Origin: Paramacrobiotus metropolitanus
Lineage: Eukaryota > Tardigrada > Eutardigrada > Parachela > Macrobiotidae
Direction of reading: 5' to 3'
NCBI RefSeq assembly: GCF_019649055.1
Contig: NW_026570271.1
Location: 1 to 64,000, forward strand
Length of the DNA stretch: 64,000 nt
Numbering within the stretch: the first letter of the stretch is position 1; each line of letters begins with the position of its first letter. Positions 1-12,584 of this stretch are shown piece by piece. Made by a program: the position numbers and the translations under genes. The notes beneath the pieces were generated by a model, which was not told the DNA's origin, did not search any database, and saw only the letters and a program-made list of their open reading frames with translations.

Positions 1-3000
1 ACTGTATCAACATACCTCAAATGTTAAGCCGTTTATCATAAAATGTGCCGACGGCATGATTTTGGTAGCAGATCTTATGTAATGACTTATATCAATACGA
101 AAACGTATCGAAGTTACAAAATTTATTCGAAACTCGTACCCGCGTCTTCGCAACTGTTTAGCCAAAACGTTAAACAGACGCAAACGCAATACAAGAAGAA
201 CAAAAGAACAAAAGCTTTATCGGTCGACCGACATGTAAGTAAACAATATCTCGCTTAACAAAAAACAATTTTAGAAAAATAAAAAAAAACCAGCCAAATT
301 CCAAGATCACCTACGACCACCCATGTTAATTGCCAACTGTCCCGACACCGTCGCGGTTCTGGTTCAATGCAAATAACAATGTAAGATATTGCAGCTAAAG
401 CGACAGCTTTGTCGGTCGACCGACATTGATCGCCTCGCCACATAACCTAAAAAGCGATTTTGATCCATGTGTCGCCGTTATTGAGTATCAAAGCTTTTCT
501 GCAGAATCCTGTTAAGTAATCACTTATCAAAGGCATAGTTTCTATGCAAGGATATGATCGGTCGACCGACAATAATTATCCTCAAAAGCAAAAATCGCCA
601 AAAAAAAGCAAAAGCCTTTCCAAACAAAAACCAAACTGCTCCAGTTTACCTAGTTGGAAGCAAAACATTGACGACAAAATACCTGACACTGCCCACGCGG
701 TGGCTGCATTATTTTTGCTGCCGACTACGCTCACCGTAGGCTACTTTCATGCTGCTTCTGATTGGCTGCATGACAGTTTCAGTGCTCACCGCAGGTTCAC
801 GTTCAGAGCCGTTGCGCCCAAGCTGATTTTGACAGCCAGTTCTGGTTGGCCGCTGGCTACAGCGAGATCATTTTGATTTTATTATTCCAAAAATTATAAT
901 ATACAAATATATTATAATATATAAGTCATATTTGCCAAACGCTAATTAGCTTAATTCCTGTCTGGATAACTGTATGCAGGTCTATGGTTTTCTATACGGT
1001 ACCGACTGCATGGCGGATAGCTGTTAAATTACAAGATTAGAATCCCGCAACCAACCACACATAATTGTTAGTTACAACTTTTGCGTCATTACTTTTTAAA
1101 ATAAGTATGTTCGTTGCACCATTTGCTGAATGTTGCAGTTCTTCGGTGCAACAGATTGACAGCTTGTATATAGCTTACTTGTATATAGCGGTTTTCATAG
1201 TAATGGAGCGCTCATAAATCGAGGAATTTCTGATGAATTTCATCATGAAATCGGTTCTATACTTCCGGAAAACGAAGTCCGGAAACTCAGGATTGCAGGT
1301 AACACTATGGCCTAGACCGAGAGGAAACAGCAAACGAGAAATAAAAACCGTTGCTGGACTGCTTACATGACGAAACCGGAGGTGCTGTCAAGCGGGTACC
1401 TGTTTCCAAAATCGCCGAATGGATTTGAATAATTATGATGCTGATTCTGTGTACCTTTGGTGGTCTTGGATTTTTGTGATTAAGTGAAGTTTACGAATGC
1501 AGACGATTATGAATGTCTACACAAATTATTGTTTCCGGCACAAAGTACATGGTTGTTTTTGCTCATAATCAACAGATACTGTACATATTTACCAGTATTG
1601 TACCGTACTGTAATGTATCTGGAAAGAATAACGAGCTTTAGTTTAGAAACTGGAGGTTTATTGTTTTCCTGCACGGTTCTGTTTACAGGAGTGTTGTAAC
1701 GGAATCACTGTAATTTTTGAAGTCTTATGTGCATAATATAATTATGTTGTGAATAATAAGGCAAGAATGTCGAAAAGTGTCAAAACCTATAAACCCTTGG
1801 CATCAAAAAGTACTGCGTCATAAATACAGATACGCACAAGAGCTACTAAGTATACAGATATATGCATACTTGATAATATTATTATTATAAGATGCCTCAG
1901 AAATAGTCTAGAATTTTCTCAGACAAGAAATTTCAAAGAAAGCGGACAGCTCTACTATACCGACTATGTATCATCCAAAATATGTATCCTCAACATATAA
2001 GTTTCTATACTTGACTTACCCAGAGCAGTGCTGGCAAGATGCCACAAGCTTTTTAATTTAATTCCAGATATGACATCACAACTTAGCTACTGCGGATAAA
2101 ATTTAATATTTCGCTACCTATTACGTTTTCCCCATCAAAACACAAGATCTCCAAAAAACGTGTTCGGTGCCGACGGTACATCATGATTCGAAAAAAAAAC
2201 ATGTGCGTGATAACTTCGGAGACAAACAACATGCAGAGTACGTGAGATAAACCTACAGAATTCAGCACATACAAACTGTGTAATCGTAAAGCAGGCATCG
2301 CCCCCTTCTCAAGATTAGCGGATTGTGTGCACCCTTGGCGAAGATATCAAAAGCACCGAGATTTTTATGGTACATTGCAGCTCGGTTTATTCCCCAGCCC
2401 ACTCGTAGATTCTAATATTTTAACGTCTAACAATACAATAACTAACAATAATAAAAATGCTAGGAAAGCCTAACCATCACTCGAAAAATAAGTTTGAAGT
2501 TCTTCTGTGCCGTAAAGTACGAAAGGTCAACTTTTGTATTTTAAATACGAAAGGTCAACTCAACCAACCAAGCTACTATCTGTCATTTGGTCGTTGCAGC
2601 GCTTCCTCTTGTATGACAAAGAAACATCATGAGAAATTAATAAATCTACTATTTATACCAGAGTTTTACTTGAATTTTGGTGCTAATTCTCCAGAAATGG
2701 AATTTATCACAGTCTTATTATCTACCTATTGTCATCAAAACGTTAGCGAAAACATATTTGTTTTGGAATTCTCAACTTTCCAAACATACTTCAAATTAAT
2801 TTGAATTTCTTTACATCTTCCTGTGTCAGTTTTGTTTTACGTTAGAAATTCGAAATTGCCGAGGAAAAACTCAGCGGAAATCGAGCTACCGCAGGTCCGC
2901 AACCATGTACATGCTGCAGCGAGCAGCATTTATACGCCCCCTACCTACCGCAAGAGCCGATAAGAAAATCGGTTCTGCCGCCGCCTGCACTACCTCTAAC

Positions 3001-4088
3001 TTACAAATTTTCACGATGCCGTTTGCTTATGTTAACGAGACGCGCGCCAAGGCACACTGAGAGGTTTTTATAAATTCGTGTTAAAAGTTTCAAACGGATA
3101 AGGAAAATCCTTATACTTTGTACTACGTAAATCCGGTGCGTTAATCGTGTCGCTAGCAGTTATTTCCATGAAGGCCGTTTTTGGTGTCAAGGAGCTTCGT
3201 CGGAAAACTAGGACGCAATTATACAGATTAGCGGAAGCGCGACCTTGTCGAGCTGCTAAACGGAAAATTGCTTTTCTCCGGATGTCATGAAGGAGGCCAC
3301 AGTCAATAGGTTTATCGCTCGATTGCCTTTGAAATATCTCACAGCAGGGTTGGCCGTATACGGAACGTTTATATAACAGCACGCGCTGTTACCAACGGGA
3401 TAGTGACGATGCAAACAAGACCAAGGTTTCTTTAATTTATGGCTCTGCAGGTTTCTATCCCGCTGTTTGGTTAGGAGCGTGTATGAACGTGCGACCGGAT
3501 CCCGAACAATCTTGATAACTTATTTACAATTGTTTGTCATATGTTTAACGACCGTACGCGGTTTCTGCGCGCAACTGCTAGAAAGACGGCCACAGTTAGC
3601 GGGATACACAGGATTATAAGCGCGCGATATTCACCGGATGCAAGCATGCAAGTGCTGGATCTCGCCTGAATGCCAGTGTAAAAGTGTGCCGGATGCCTGA
3701 GCAAAAACAAAGCGTGAGCGACACTTGATTCGTAGAAGAATACACATCCGATTCTGGCCTCGGTTCTTGCCACACGTGCATGTTACGGCAATTTGAGAAG
3801 GATGACAGTGATCCAGTCTGGACCGTTTAAACTAGATCTTCCGATTACTCTTTATACTGAGCCTGCTTTAAATATTTTACACTCCAGTAATCGGAGGTTC
3901 GCGTCAACCTTGATCGGAGGATAGCGTGGCCTGAAAGCCGGTTACGCTGTACCTAGTTTTGTTCGACAAATAAATAACACCCGCTGTTAAACAGCCCAAA
4001 CCGGCGCTTCCTGTCGCTTGAGTGGAAAATCGACGAACTGATCCTATCGTCGTATTGACCTGCAATTCTTGCCCGCGTAATTTATGAA
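1..4088. other. Intergenic region upstream of the GPCR, no gene seen
   Basis: Several open frames of 60-115 codons occur, but none has recognisable domain composition, paralogs in the window or matching splice signals. The only structure I see is a palindrome-centred motif present three times in 220-571 and a 9-bp inverted repeat (CCGATTACT/AGTAATCGG) near 3840-3895, about 200 bp before the GPCR start codon. Confidence 0.6.
220..571. repeat. Three copies of the 14-mer TCGGTCGACCGACA
   Basis: The identical 14-mer lies at 220-233, 412-425 and 558-571. Its core CGGTCGACCG is a perfect palindrome. The sequence between copies is not repeated, so this is not a simple tandem array. It could be a binding-site cluster or remains of a dispersed repeat. 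Confidence 0.75.
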
Positions 4089-5230
4089 ATGAACACTTCA
4101 ACAGCCTCCGCAATTAACCAGACGCTGCTCATTAAAAACTCCACCGTCATCCTCAACATCGCCCATTTTGTGACGTACATGACGGTGTCTAGTCTGGCTT
4201 GCTTGTTCACCGTGGTCATCTACCTCCTTCTGATAATCCTAACTTTTCGCCGGCGTTTTTCTCTCGCCGGATCTCGATTTTTGTTGGTCCATCAGTTTTT
4301 AGCGGAACTGCTGATGGTCGGGGTGCACTGGCCGATCATGCTTCTGCAGATGCTGCTAGCGCGCCACCGTATATTCACTAGCAATACCTTCTGCCGGCAC
4401 TATATGTTCTTCTACCTCGTCAACATAACGGCCGCCCTGTGGGGTCTGTGCGCGCTGTCGTTTAACCGCTTCATCGCCATAATCTATCCGCATCTCTATG
4501 CTCGCTTCACACGGAAACGCTTCCTCATCTCGCAAGTGTTATCCTTCTGGATCCTGGGAATTATTATCCACATACCGTTCTACGTCGACACCGGTTACAA
4601 CGGCCTGGTCGCGGAGCCCCCATGGTCGTTGTGCAATTTCGCCCATCAAGGCGGTCAGGTGTTCGTGATCGGGGCGGCTCTGCGCATCCATCTCCCGTTG
4701 GCGGTATCCGGTGTCACGCATGTTATCGTCCTTTGCCAGGTGGTCGCCTCCCGTCTGCATGCTGGCCGCATTGCCACGGAAGGTGCCGCCCCCGCGGCTG
4801 TCAGCGGAGCGTATCGGAAACGGGTGTTGCTGGCCAAAATGCTGTTTGTTAACTGGGTTGTGCACTGTCTATGTTTTGCCACGTTGCCGATATTTCAATC
4901 GCTGCTGCCGGTGTGGATGTTCAAGGAGATGCTGACGTTACCGTGGCTGCGCGATATATTCTATGGTGGATATCTTTCTACTCCGGTAAATATATTTGGG
5001 TGTATTTATTATCAGTAAACCAAGTTCGTCAGAAAGGCATAAGAAAATATCAATAATTTTGGTTAAATGCGATATAGGTGCTGTTTTACGCGATGAACCA
5101 GGAATGCCGCGACGCCGTGAACAGCGCTTTACTGTGTTTGCCATCGCCAGGTGTAAAAGTCGATCCGTCTAGCAATGTACAGAGCCGTAAAGATCAGCCG
5201 GAAACAGCGTTATCAAAAGCAGCTTCTTGA
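4089..5230 (+). CDS. Rhodopsin-family G protein-coupled receptor, two exons
   Basis: Predicted 349-aa seven-transmembrane receptor of the plasma membrane. Exon 1 is 4089-4985 (299 codons) and exon 2 is 5078-5230; the 92-bp intron starts GTAAAT, ends ATATAG and is phase 0. Joining them completes the TM7 motif as TP-VLFY, an NPxxY variant; without splicing the frame stops inside TM7. The N-terminus has three N-glycosylation sequons (residues 2, 10, 17). TM1 is near 33-53, TM2 63-90, TM3 106-130, TM4 147-166, TM5 193-219, TM6 247-272. C102 and C182 can form the usual TM3-EL2 disulphide. The DRY motif is NRF (126-128), and TM6 has no CWxP. The ligand cannot be told. It lies on the opposite strand from, and outside, the HTH gene array. 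A deletion relic of a close paralog lies near 58687. Confidence 0.85.
4986..5077 (+). other. GPCR intron
   Basis: 92 bp, GTAAAT donor, ATATAG acceptor, phase 0. Splicing removes an in-frame stop at about 5016 and restores TM7, helix 8 and the cytoplasmic tail. Confidence 0.85.
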
Positions 5231-6464
5231 GAGAGCGACCAAAAGTGTTTCGGAGGCTCAAAGATGGCTTAATGTCCACTAATAACAAGTGTCTAGTAGA
5301 GATCATGTTTGTGGCGTCAGAGTGCTCATTTAACGGATTCCGGCATTGATTATATATAGAGATGAGTGACTGAGAGTACTACAATATTTGCATTCACATA
5401 ATAATATAAATTTACGTGATCTGCCCAGACGGGAAAAGTGGATTCACCTACATCTATACATGCATGATGTATGCAGTATGATTGGCTGATAACAATAATT
5501 CAAACCAAAAAAACATCACGTGACCTTCGTTTGTTTTAAATTTATCAGTTTTTCCAAAATAGTTAATTCATCCCTCAGCTCCTTTGCATTTTTTTCACCA
5601 GTTTTCCACCAGTTGTAGTGCTGTACATTCTAATCCCAAGTAATAGAAATGCTTTTTTTAAGAAACGAATGAAAAGCTGATTTTCAGAAAAATATGATCG
5701 CAGGCTTCGTAATTCAATGACATAGACGGCATCCGTCTGGAAACCGGCAAGAGTATGCAACACAGGAAAAATTGAATTTCATAATAAATCAGTCGTTTAA
5801 ACTTCCATGTCGTTTTTTGTTTGAAATTTTGAACGAATTCTCATCAGAATTAGTCTCACATCGGTCGCGAAAAAATAAACACCTTAGTTTTTTTTCCAAA
5901 TGTTCACTACCACACATCTTGTGACCAGTCAGCGCGAAAAAACTTCTAACAGTTGAAAATGTGGTCAATTTGACACGTGATGAATAAGTTCCATAATAAC
6001 AGAGACAGATTATGGCGGATTGTTCACTTGTTACGACAAGATTCTGAGTGCTTCCGGAAGAAAATGCATAAAGAGCAGCTAGCTGTGCCACGATACTTCA
6101 TAGCGCCGTGAGCGGACACTAATTGTCGACCGGAATAACCTCGAACTTACGTATACATAAACAACAGCACCTGAACGGTTCACGCTTAACCAGAACAATT
6201 TCTAGAAATTCATTTTGAAGGGTTAACGGCTAAATAACGGACGCGGAGTACTTCACCTTACACAACCCAAATAAGGTTGATAAATTTTCACATTTAATTC
6301 AGAATCGTATAAAGTGTTGTTTGACAGCTAAAGAATGGTCTCCTAAAAGGCAAAAGTTTATGCAGGTGTTTGCTTTTTCGAAAGAAGCAATGTATAACAT
6401 TATAAGAACGAGCAGTCATATAAACACAGCGCTTCCGAGATGCTGCATACTCCGCTACAGTAAT
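5231..6464. other. Spacer between GPCR and G1; holds the G1 3' flank
   Basis: No gene seen. From about 5930 to 6464 the sequence is recognisably similar to 13810-14271, the 3' flank of G2: shared blocks around the GACAGC/GACAGT-TAAAGAATG motif and around GCGGATTGTTCA/ACGGATTGTTCA. The duplicated unit of the array therefore extends roughly 500-600 bp beyond the stop codon and probably includes the 3' UTR. Confidence 0.6.
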
Positions 6465-9400
6465 CTAATTTCTTGCAACTGCGTGAGTGATGGAGCTGTT
6501 TAAATTATTCCGCGACTGGTACGCAATAATGTGTCCGCCCATCTTCATAGGTTGCCGACTTTTGAATGAACATCCCGTGCAGCGCAGAAACACGTGCTTC
6601 GCCAATAGAAGACGATGAACCTGAACAGTCAAATGTGACAAGAACTGATCCTCATCGTCCGACGACACACGGCAAATACGGCATTGATATTTCGCCGAGA
6701 CGATCTCGGTTTCAGAGTCTGGCGATAGCGGTGATTGTGGAGCAGCGTTTCTTGCGGATATGTTCAGGACGGTGGCAGCCGTATTTGCAGACTCCTCTCG
6801 TTCGGTGCCTGGGCTAGGGGAAATGTTTTCCGGTGGATCCGGTTCCACGTGATCTTCATCAAGCGCAACGTTTTGTTGGTAGTGCCGCATGCCAAAATAA
6901 TCATCGAAGGAGCACCAACGATTCTCAGCAAACCCAGAAGCAGTAATTTCTATAAAAAAGTCGCTTTCCTAAATAATACTCAACCAATATACCTTCGGCC
7001 AAGCAAAGATTTTGATTTACTGTAAGTTAATTTTAATCTTTATATAATAATCGCGTAAGCCTTAATCTTTGTTGAGTTCGCCAGCTCGATACGCTGAACC
7101 AAACTGTCATGACTATGGATCATTTGATAGCCCATAACGTGTAGATTAGCCATCACAAATTAGTTTTTGAAGAAAATGATACGTTTGAAAGAAAACGTTC
7201 AAAAACTTTAACATATAAAGTCTATGGGAAAAGCTGAGAACCCACCACTGCTAAACCGACCACCCCACCACTGTCTCAACAGCTTAAACACGCTTTTTTG
7301 ACAATTCCTCTGCAGTTGATTAGAACTTGGAACTTTGCGTTCCATAACAGATTATCCCCCGCCGTACTTGCTGTTTGTACATTAAACATTTCTCATCCAA
7401 GTTAAACACTTGAAAAAAAAACTGTACAAACATGGCCGAGAAGATTCTGGGACTGCTGGACGGCTCGCAAGTCTGTTTTCAAGTACTACCGGACCTCCGT
7501 GGTGGTTTTCGCGTAGTTAAACTGTAAAGTGCCTTCAGGGGCGGGCGCGGTTGGCTTTCTTGCTGAACTGCCGGTGATTATTTGTAAAAGCCGATTTTTC
7601 GAAATTTGCTGCTTTATGATGTAGTTTTTACTAGAAAAAGCTGTTCAAAAAAGGCAAGTGGGCAACTTGGCATTTATAGGGTTTAGCATTGAAGAACAGC
7701 AAGCTCTTTGCACCGCTTGGTATGTGGTGTTCGAGACCGTGTGATACATGAAATATTAATGCAAATCCACCACAGTGGAGCTTCGAGCTAACAATAAGGT
7801 GAAATGCTTCATTATTAAGTAACAAAAGGACTTCTGGAAAACTGAAAATGATTTTTTAAAAAATTTGTTATACAGATAGCGCTTTAGAAGGCGGAGCCTT
7901 CTGCGACGCCGAGCTGTGGCGCAAGCGAAGCTCGAATAGCAGCAAGCAAGCACGAAAATTCCCGGTTTTGAAAAAGCGGAGAAAGAAACACAACGAAATG
8001 CTTATGTCTTCATATAATAAAAGTGGTTTGACTGTGCTCTGTGGTCAAAGCAACAGCAAAAGAGGTTACTATCACTCTTTCAGTTCACTGATTGTTAAAT
8101 TGGGATATAAAGGCCGGCAGTGGTGCTGGTGGTCAAACTGGGGGATAGTTAGTAAAGTCGGGTAAAAAAAAGTAGTAAAGTCGGGTCGGCTATTAAGTCG
8201 GGTAAAAAATAGATTCAAAAATTGCAGAATGACACAAACAGGAAGAGACAACAGGTTCTAAAAATAACTTATGTAGTCTCTAAGCACCAGTTGCACGAAT
8301 TTTAACTGATTGGTGACTGATCTGGAAATAAAGAATTAGATCGGAAGCTGTTGACAAAAATTGTCTGCTTTTGGGGAAGAATTTTACATTTCAAGTCTGA
8401 TGTCATCTCTGCAGTCAAAGGGAAATGCAAATTTTCCCGGAAATTGTATCGTCAACTGTGGACTTAGGTATATAAGAGAATTCTAAGCTTCGTTCATTAA
8501 ACCTACCCGTAGCCGTAGGTCCTGTAATTGCGTGCAGTTATGAGTTTTAATTTTTGCACTGGATTATGATTTGTCCATCGTATTATTTATTCCGCGCAAT
8601 TTGCGCGGGGTCTGCTAGTGGTCACATAAAGGCTCATTTTAATCACTCGCTAGAAGTACGTATTTTGCAGTTTGCCTAATTATCCTAATTATAATCGGAA
8701 GAACCGATTGACCTTTAATTCAAAAAGATACGCACCTGTTTGACTCTCGCTGGTGCGGCAGTTGTCGATGTTCGTTACTTCCCCAGGTTCTGTTGATCCA
8801 TTTACAGAGTGTAGAGAAGGAACCTTCGCAGTGCAACTGCCATTGGGCGATGGACCTGTGTCGCTTTGTTTACCTTCACCGCTGAGTGAAACCTCGTTTT
8901 CTAAAGTTAAAATCGGTTGCTGTTGTTGGTCCTCAGATGGGATCCGCTTTAGTCGGGGAGATGTTGGGACCGGTGTCGCAGTGATGGGATCTACGGCTGC
9001 TTCCGCTCTTCTCAGCTCGATATCATCGGCGCCTACAGCTTCCAAAAGGGGTAATGCAACTAGAGTTGCGCAAATTCCTGATTTATCTATCGCAGTCAAT
9101 GGTTGTGCCTAAAGACAAGAATTTCGGAATCAGGGCAAACGGCCACAAGATTTGTTGTTTATTTCGCGTTAGATCTAGTAGTACTGCAGCTCTGCGGCAC
9201 CCAACAAATCAATAAATAGCCGTCACACTGGACTGTCTTACATCAACCTGTTGAACAACCACCGGTGATTTGTGTGATTCTTGGCTTCTGATGCCTCGAT
9301 CCACGGAGTCCCTGTTCGCATCGCGCAATGGGGTGTCTTTGAACATGAAGCAGGCATCGATGTGCTGCTTTACTGATGCACAGGAATATCCCTGTTTGCG

Positions 9401-12400
9401 CAGTCCCAAAATAATGTACTGCAGCTTGTGGTACCGGCTGTGGTCGATGTTCGTAACGAGTGGAAGCGCTTGCATGATCGGGTTTACCAAATGTTGAGAC
9501 GTATTAGCGGTCCGTTCAATGGACGTTCCACTGTCCGCTGTGTTATGTTGATCCTGTGGAGCGATCCTGCTATCGTACGATAGCAGCCGCTGTGTATCCT
9601 CTGTGCGTTCGCTCAGAGCCTGTTGGCTGTGCGCAGACGCGACTGAAATAGCGGGACAAAATTTAGGCGAAACTCGGGTAGCCTTTTTACATGAACTATA
9701 TATTTGCTCATTGTTCAATATACATAATAACGCGTTATTGTTCAATAACGCGAAAACATTTCTACCGAGTGCCTACAGCAAAACTAATGTTTGTTCTCTG
9801 TTATAATAATAAGTAAATTTTAAAGAATCTAGCTGAAGCTTTTCGATATCTCTGCATACCGGTAAATACCATGCAGATAAAAAAGGAATGGTGTTCCTTA
9901 TCCCACCAAAAAAAATAAGTACGAAGTATAACTACGTAAAGCTGATTGTTCTCTGCAGAACGATATCCTTCTGTTGTTCATAATGATATGATCTCATAAA
10001 ATCTTGGTTTGGAAACATTATGTATGATGTAGTAATCTAATCGATATACCCGTGAATGTTTATTCGTATACGTACTATGCAGGCACAAACAAAATATGTA
10101 TTTTGCGTGATTTTCAATCAATTTCTTGTTTATCTAACGGCTGCAAAGATGGGAAAAACTATAGTTACCCGTGTTGTGCAACGCACTGGGTTCCGGCGCC
10201 TGTGCTGTTTCACTGCGACACACCGGCGGACTTGAAGTCGGTGAAGCATGTGGAGTATTTCCAGATATATAATCTCCGTGGTGTTCAATCGTGGGTGCGC
10301 GTCTGCGTTTAGTTGCTGGACCGCTCGGTGATTTGACAGTGTTGGCTGGCTGGGACACCGAAGTGCCGGATGTGGTTGGAGATCTTGGGCCGGACTTGAG
10401 GATAGTGCGGGCACGTTCCGTCGTTAAAGCCGCTATCTTGGCTGAATTGGCTAGCTTATACTTTTCACCATAATCATCGTCACAGGAACTGCGTAGTAGC
10501 TCTCCACGACCGCTGCCTTCGGAAAAATTGTGGTCGTCTGTTTCTGAAATTTGCTAACAAGCATTTGAGATGTGTTGTATTTAGTAATTGCCTAATAAAT
10601 CACAACTTATAAGTTAAGCTCTCATCACTTAACTCTCCTGACAACTGCACATGGTAGCGTAACTTGTGGTAGAACCCAGAACTCTGTTTACTAGGTAACT
10701 AAGATAAATCGCACAACTAATATAGCGTAACTCCCAGCTCCGTATATGCGGTGGAATTCATAAATATGTCACACTCACATCCGGTGACGCTATGCTTATT
10801 GCTTACGAGGGTATATGCTGTAACGCCGTTTTGAAGTCCATTGTATCTTAACGCTGACGGCGGTTGAGTTTTTCATATCTGCCGAGGTCTGGTTAGTATC
10901 CCAGCTATTGCGAATCACCACCGAGCAGTTTACTTCCACTCAATGAATTCGCGCAACGTACATTATATTGCAGTATGTTTTACCAACATAAAAAGATTTC
11001 GTTTTCCCACTTACTTTTGGCGGAATCCCGATTCGCGACACCTTCTTTGACGTCATGTGCAACCAGTTGCATACCAGATGTACCTTCTCCGTGGTGGAAA
11101 TCCGTTGGAGTGTGTCCGCAGCTAGAACAGTTGCAGTGTCTCCGTTTGCAGTCAGAATTTCGGGGCCTCCTCGCCATTAACCGAGCTGACTTTCGGCGCT
11201 CAGCGACAACTCCGCGCCCACAGGTATCGCTACCTCCCAATCGATGCGCCGACCGACTTTGATCCAGCCCATGTGCCTCCACTCCGCGATGCTCGGTAGT
11301 TTCGGCATCGTGCAGACGATGTACGTTCGGTGTGGTGAGTTCGCGGGCAGCATCTACAGGTAAAATACCAACAACGGCATTGTTGTTCGAGTGCTCTAGG
11401 GTGATGTTGTCGGACCGATGCCCTGCTCGATCGTCGGCTTCAGCTGCATCTTGGTTACCGGCAGGTGGATGCATATTCGCTGTAGCCACCGTGACCTCGG
11501 GATTTGTACCAGTATGATCGACAATAAGACTACAGGATTGCTTGGGTATAGGGTCTGGATTATACGGTTGTATGGCTTGTGACGGCGACATTCGATACTC
11601 AGGTGCTGCCTTGTTACCATCGTTCTCCTTAACCCGCAGTGCCTGAACGATACGTTCCTCATCGTCACTATGAGAATTCAGTCCGAGTGTAACTTCCATG
11701 AGCGGCCGCATTTCCGGTGTGCCGGATTTCTGATCGGCATGTCTAAGAATTTCTGCTATCATGCCTTGACATATTTTAAGCTGTTTTGATATGGATCGAA
11801 ATGATAATCCTTCAGCACGAAGTTGCAGAACAGCCGCACGCCTCTGCTCGTATTTTTGCCGGTTGCGCTCCTGAAATGTTCTCCTATTTTGCTTCAACAA
11901 CATTCTGAGAGTATCTCGGTGTACGCCGAACTTTTCAGCCATGTACGCCATAGTGCGACCTTCTTCAAAGCATTTAAGTATCGCTTCTTTCTTCTTCTGA
12001 CTGACAGAAATTCTATCCCTTGCGGCAAAATGAAGTCCGGCGTACTGAAGTGCAGCGCCTGTGGCATCAGCTGCTACGTTAGCCTCGCGTGCAATATCAG
12101 CTTTTGAGTAACCGCGATGGAACAACTGCATTATCGTATGTTTTTGCTCTTTAGTAAGGCCATTCAGTCGCCGCAGTTGATTGACGGTAGTCGTGCTTAC
12201 GTTGAACTGCTTCGCAATTTCTGCTGGATTGTGCTCTCCTTGGCATGCAAGCTGCTGGATCTCTTGTTTCTGCTCCTCAGTCAGCTGGGTTCGACAAAGT
12301 CGTTCTTTCTCGTATAGAAAGTTTCTTAGTGAAGTAAGCTTGATTCCGGCGCGCTTCGCGATTTGCTGATGCGGGGAGCCAGCTTTGCATAGTTCACGTA

Positions 12401-12443
12401 TTAGCTGTTTTTTCTCTTCGTCCAGTTCTTTTTTCTTTGGCAT
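6465..12443 (-). CDS. G1: multi-HTH plus zinc-finger protein, five exons
   Basis: Cleanest member of the array and the reference for the others. Exons on the minus strand: E1 11015-12443, E2 10169-10543, E3 9242-9642, E4 8736-9108, E5 6465-6949. Donors begin GTAAGT, GTAACT, GTAAGA, GTGCGT and acceptors end AG. The total is 3063 nt, a 1020-aa protein. E1 carries five HTH repeats at about residues 9-46, 54-93, 96-135, 147-187 and 196-236, then a long polar linker and a basic tract (RKSARLMARR). E3 carries a sixth HTH near 672-705. E5 (from residue 860) holds the motif SFDDYFG and a C2H2 finger (C-x2-C-x12-H-x5-H, from 949), then C-x2-C-x12-H (from 983). The start is the first ATG after a conserved TAG|GACA acceptor, so a non-coding 5' exon is likely. 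Nuclear DNA binding is inferred; targets are unknown. I know no named family with this order of domains. Confidence 0.8.
6950..8735 (-). other. G1 intron 4 with a possible Helitron end
   Basis: 1.8-kb intron between E4 and E5 of G1, much longer than the same intron in unit E (about 185 bp at 14745-14929). Most of the excess is therefore inserted sequence. No coding domain recognised. A Helitron-like 3' terminus lies at 8592-8619. Confidence 0.6.
8592..8619 (+). mobile_element. Putative Helitron 3' terminus
   Basis: A GC-rich hairpin (CCGCGCAA, 1-nt loop, TTGCGCGG) at 8592-8608 is followed after 6 nt by CTAG and then T. Hairpin plus CTRR before a target T is the classical Helitron 3' end. The 5' terminus (TC) and any Rep/helicase sequence were not found, so this would be a non-autonomous copy with an undefined left border. 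Confidence 0.4.
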
Positions 12444-12450
12444 GGTTGTC

Positions 12451-12584
12451 CTACTCTATTTTTTAACATACGAACACTGACATACATACGTACAGATATG
12501 GTACACAGTAAGCCAGAACTGGCTGTAAAAAATATTCAGCTTAACAAAAATTTGTTGTATACATACTCGCAATTATCACTTACC
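12451..12584 (-). other. Predicted intron and 5' leader donor of G1
   Basis: A conserved acceptor (TAG|GACA, exon from 12450) lies 7 bp before the G1 ATG. A matching donor ACTG|GTAAGT sits at 12584/12583, giving a 133-bp intron in the 5' UTR. Homologous leader donors occur at 19257 (relic before unit E) and 33298 (G2). The sequence does not define the leader's start or promoter. Confidence 0.5.

Noticed and set aside
544-876. Open frame of 110 codons (+)
   Set aside because: Lys-rich start then mixed sequence without domain, paralog or splice support; overlaps another open frame.
2457-2804. Open frame of 115 codons (+) starting with a good ATG
   Set aside because: AT-rich, contains a short internal duplication, no recognisable domain or hydrophobic pattern of a real protein; likely chance.
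4539-4882. Several open frames antisense or out of frame within the GPCR
   Set aside because: Shadows of the GC-rich GPCR exon.
10980-12443. E1 of G1 as a transposase
   Set aside because: The HTH units look like transposase DNA-binding parts, but no DDE, tyrosine-recombinase or other catalytic motif and no terminal repeats accompany the exon.
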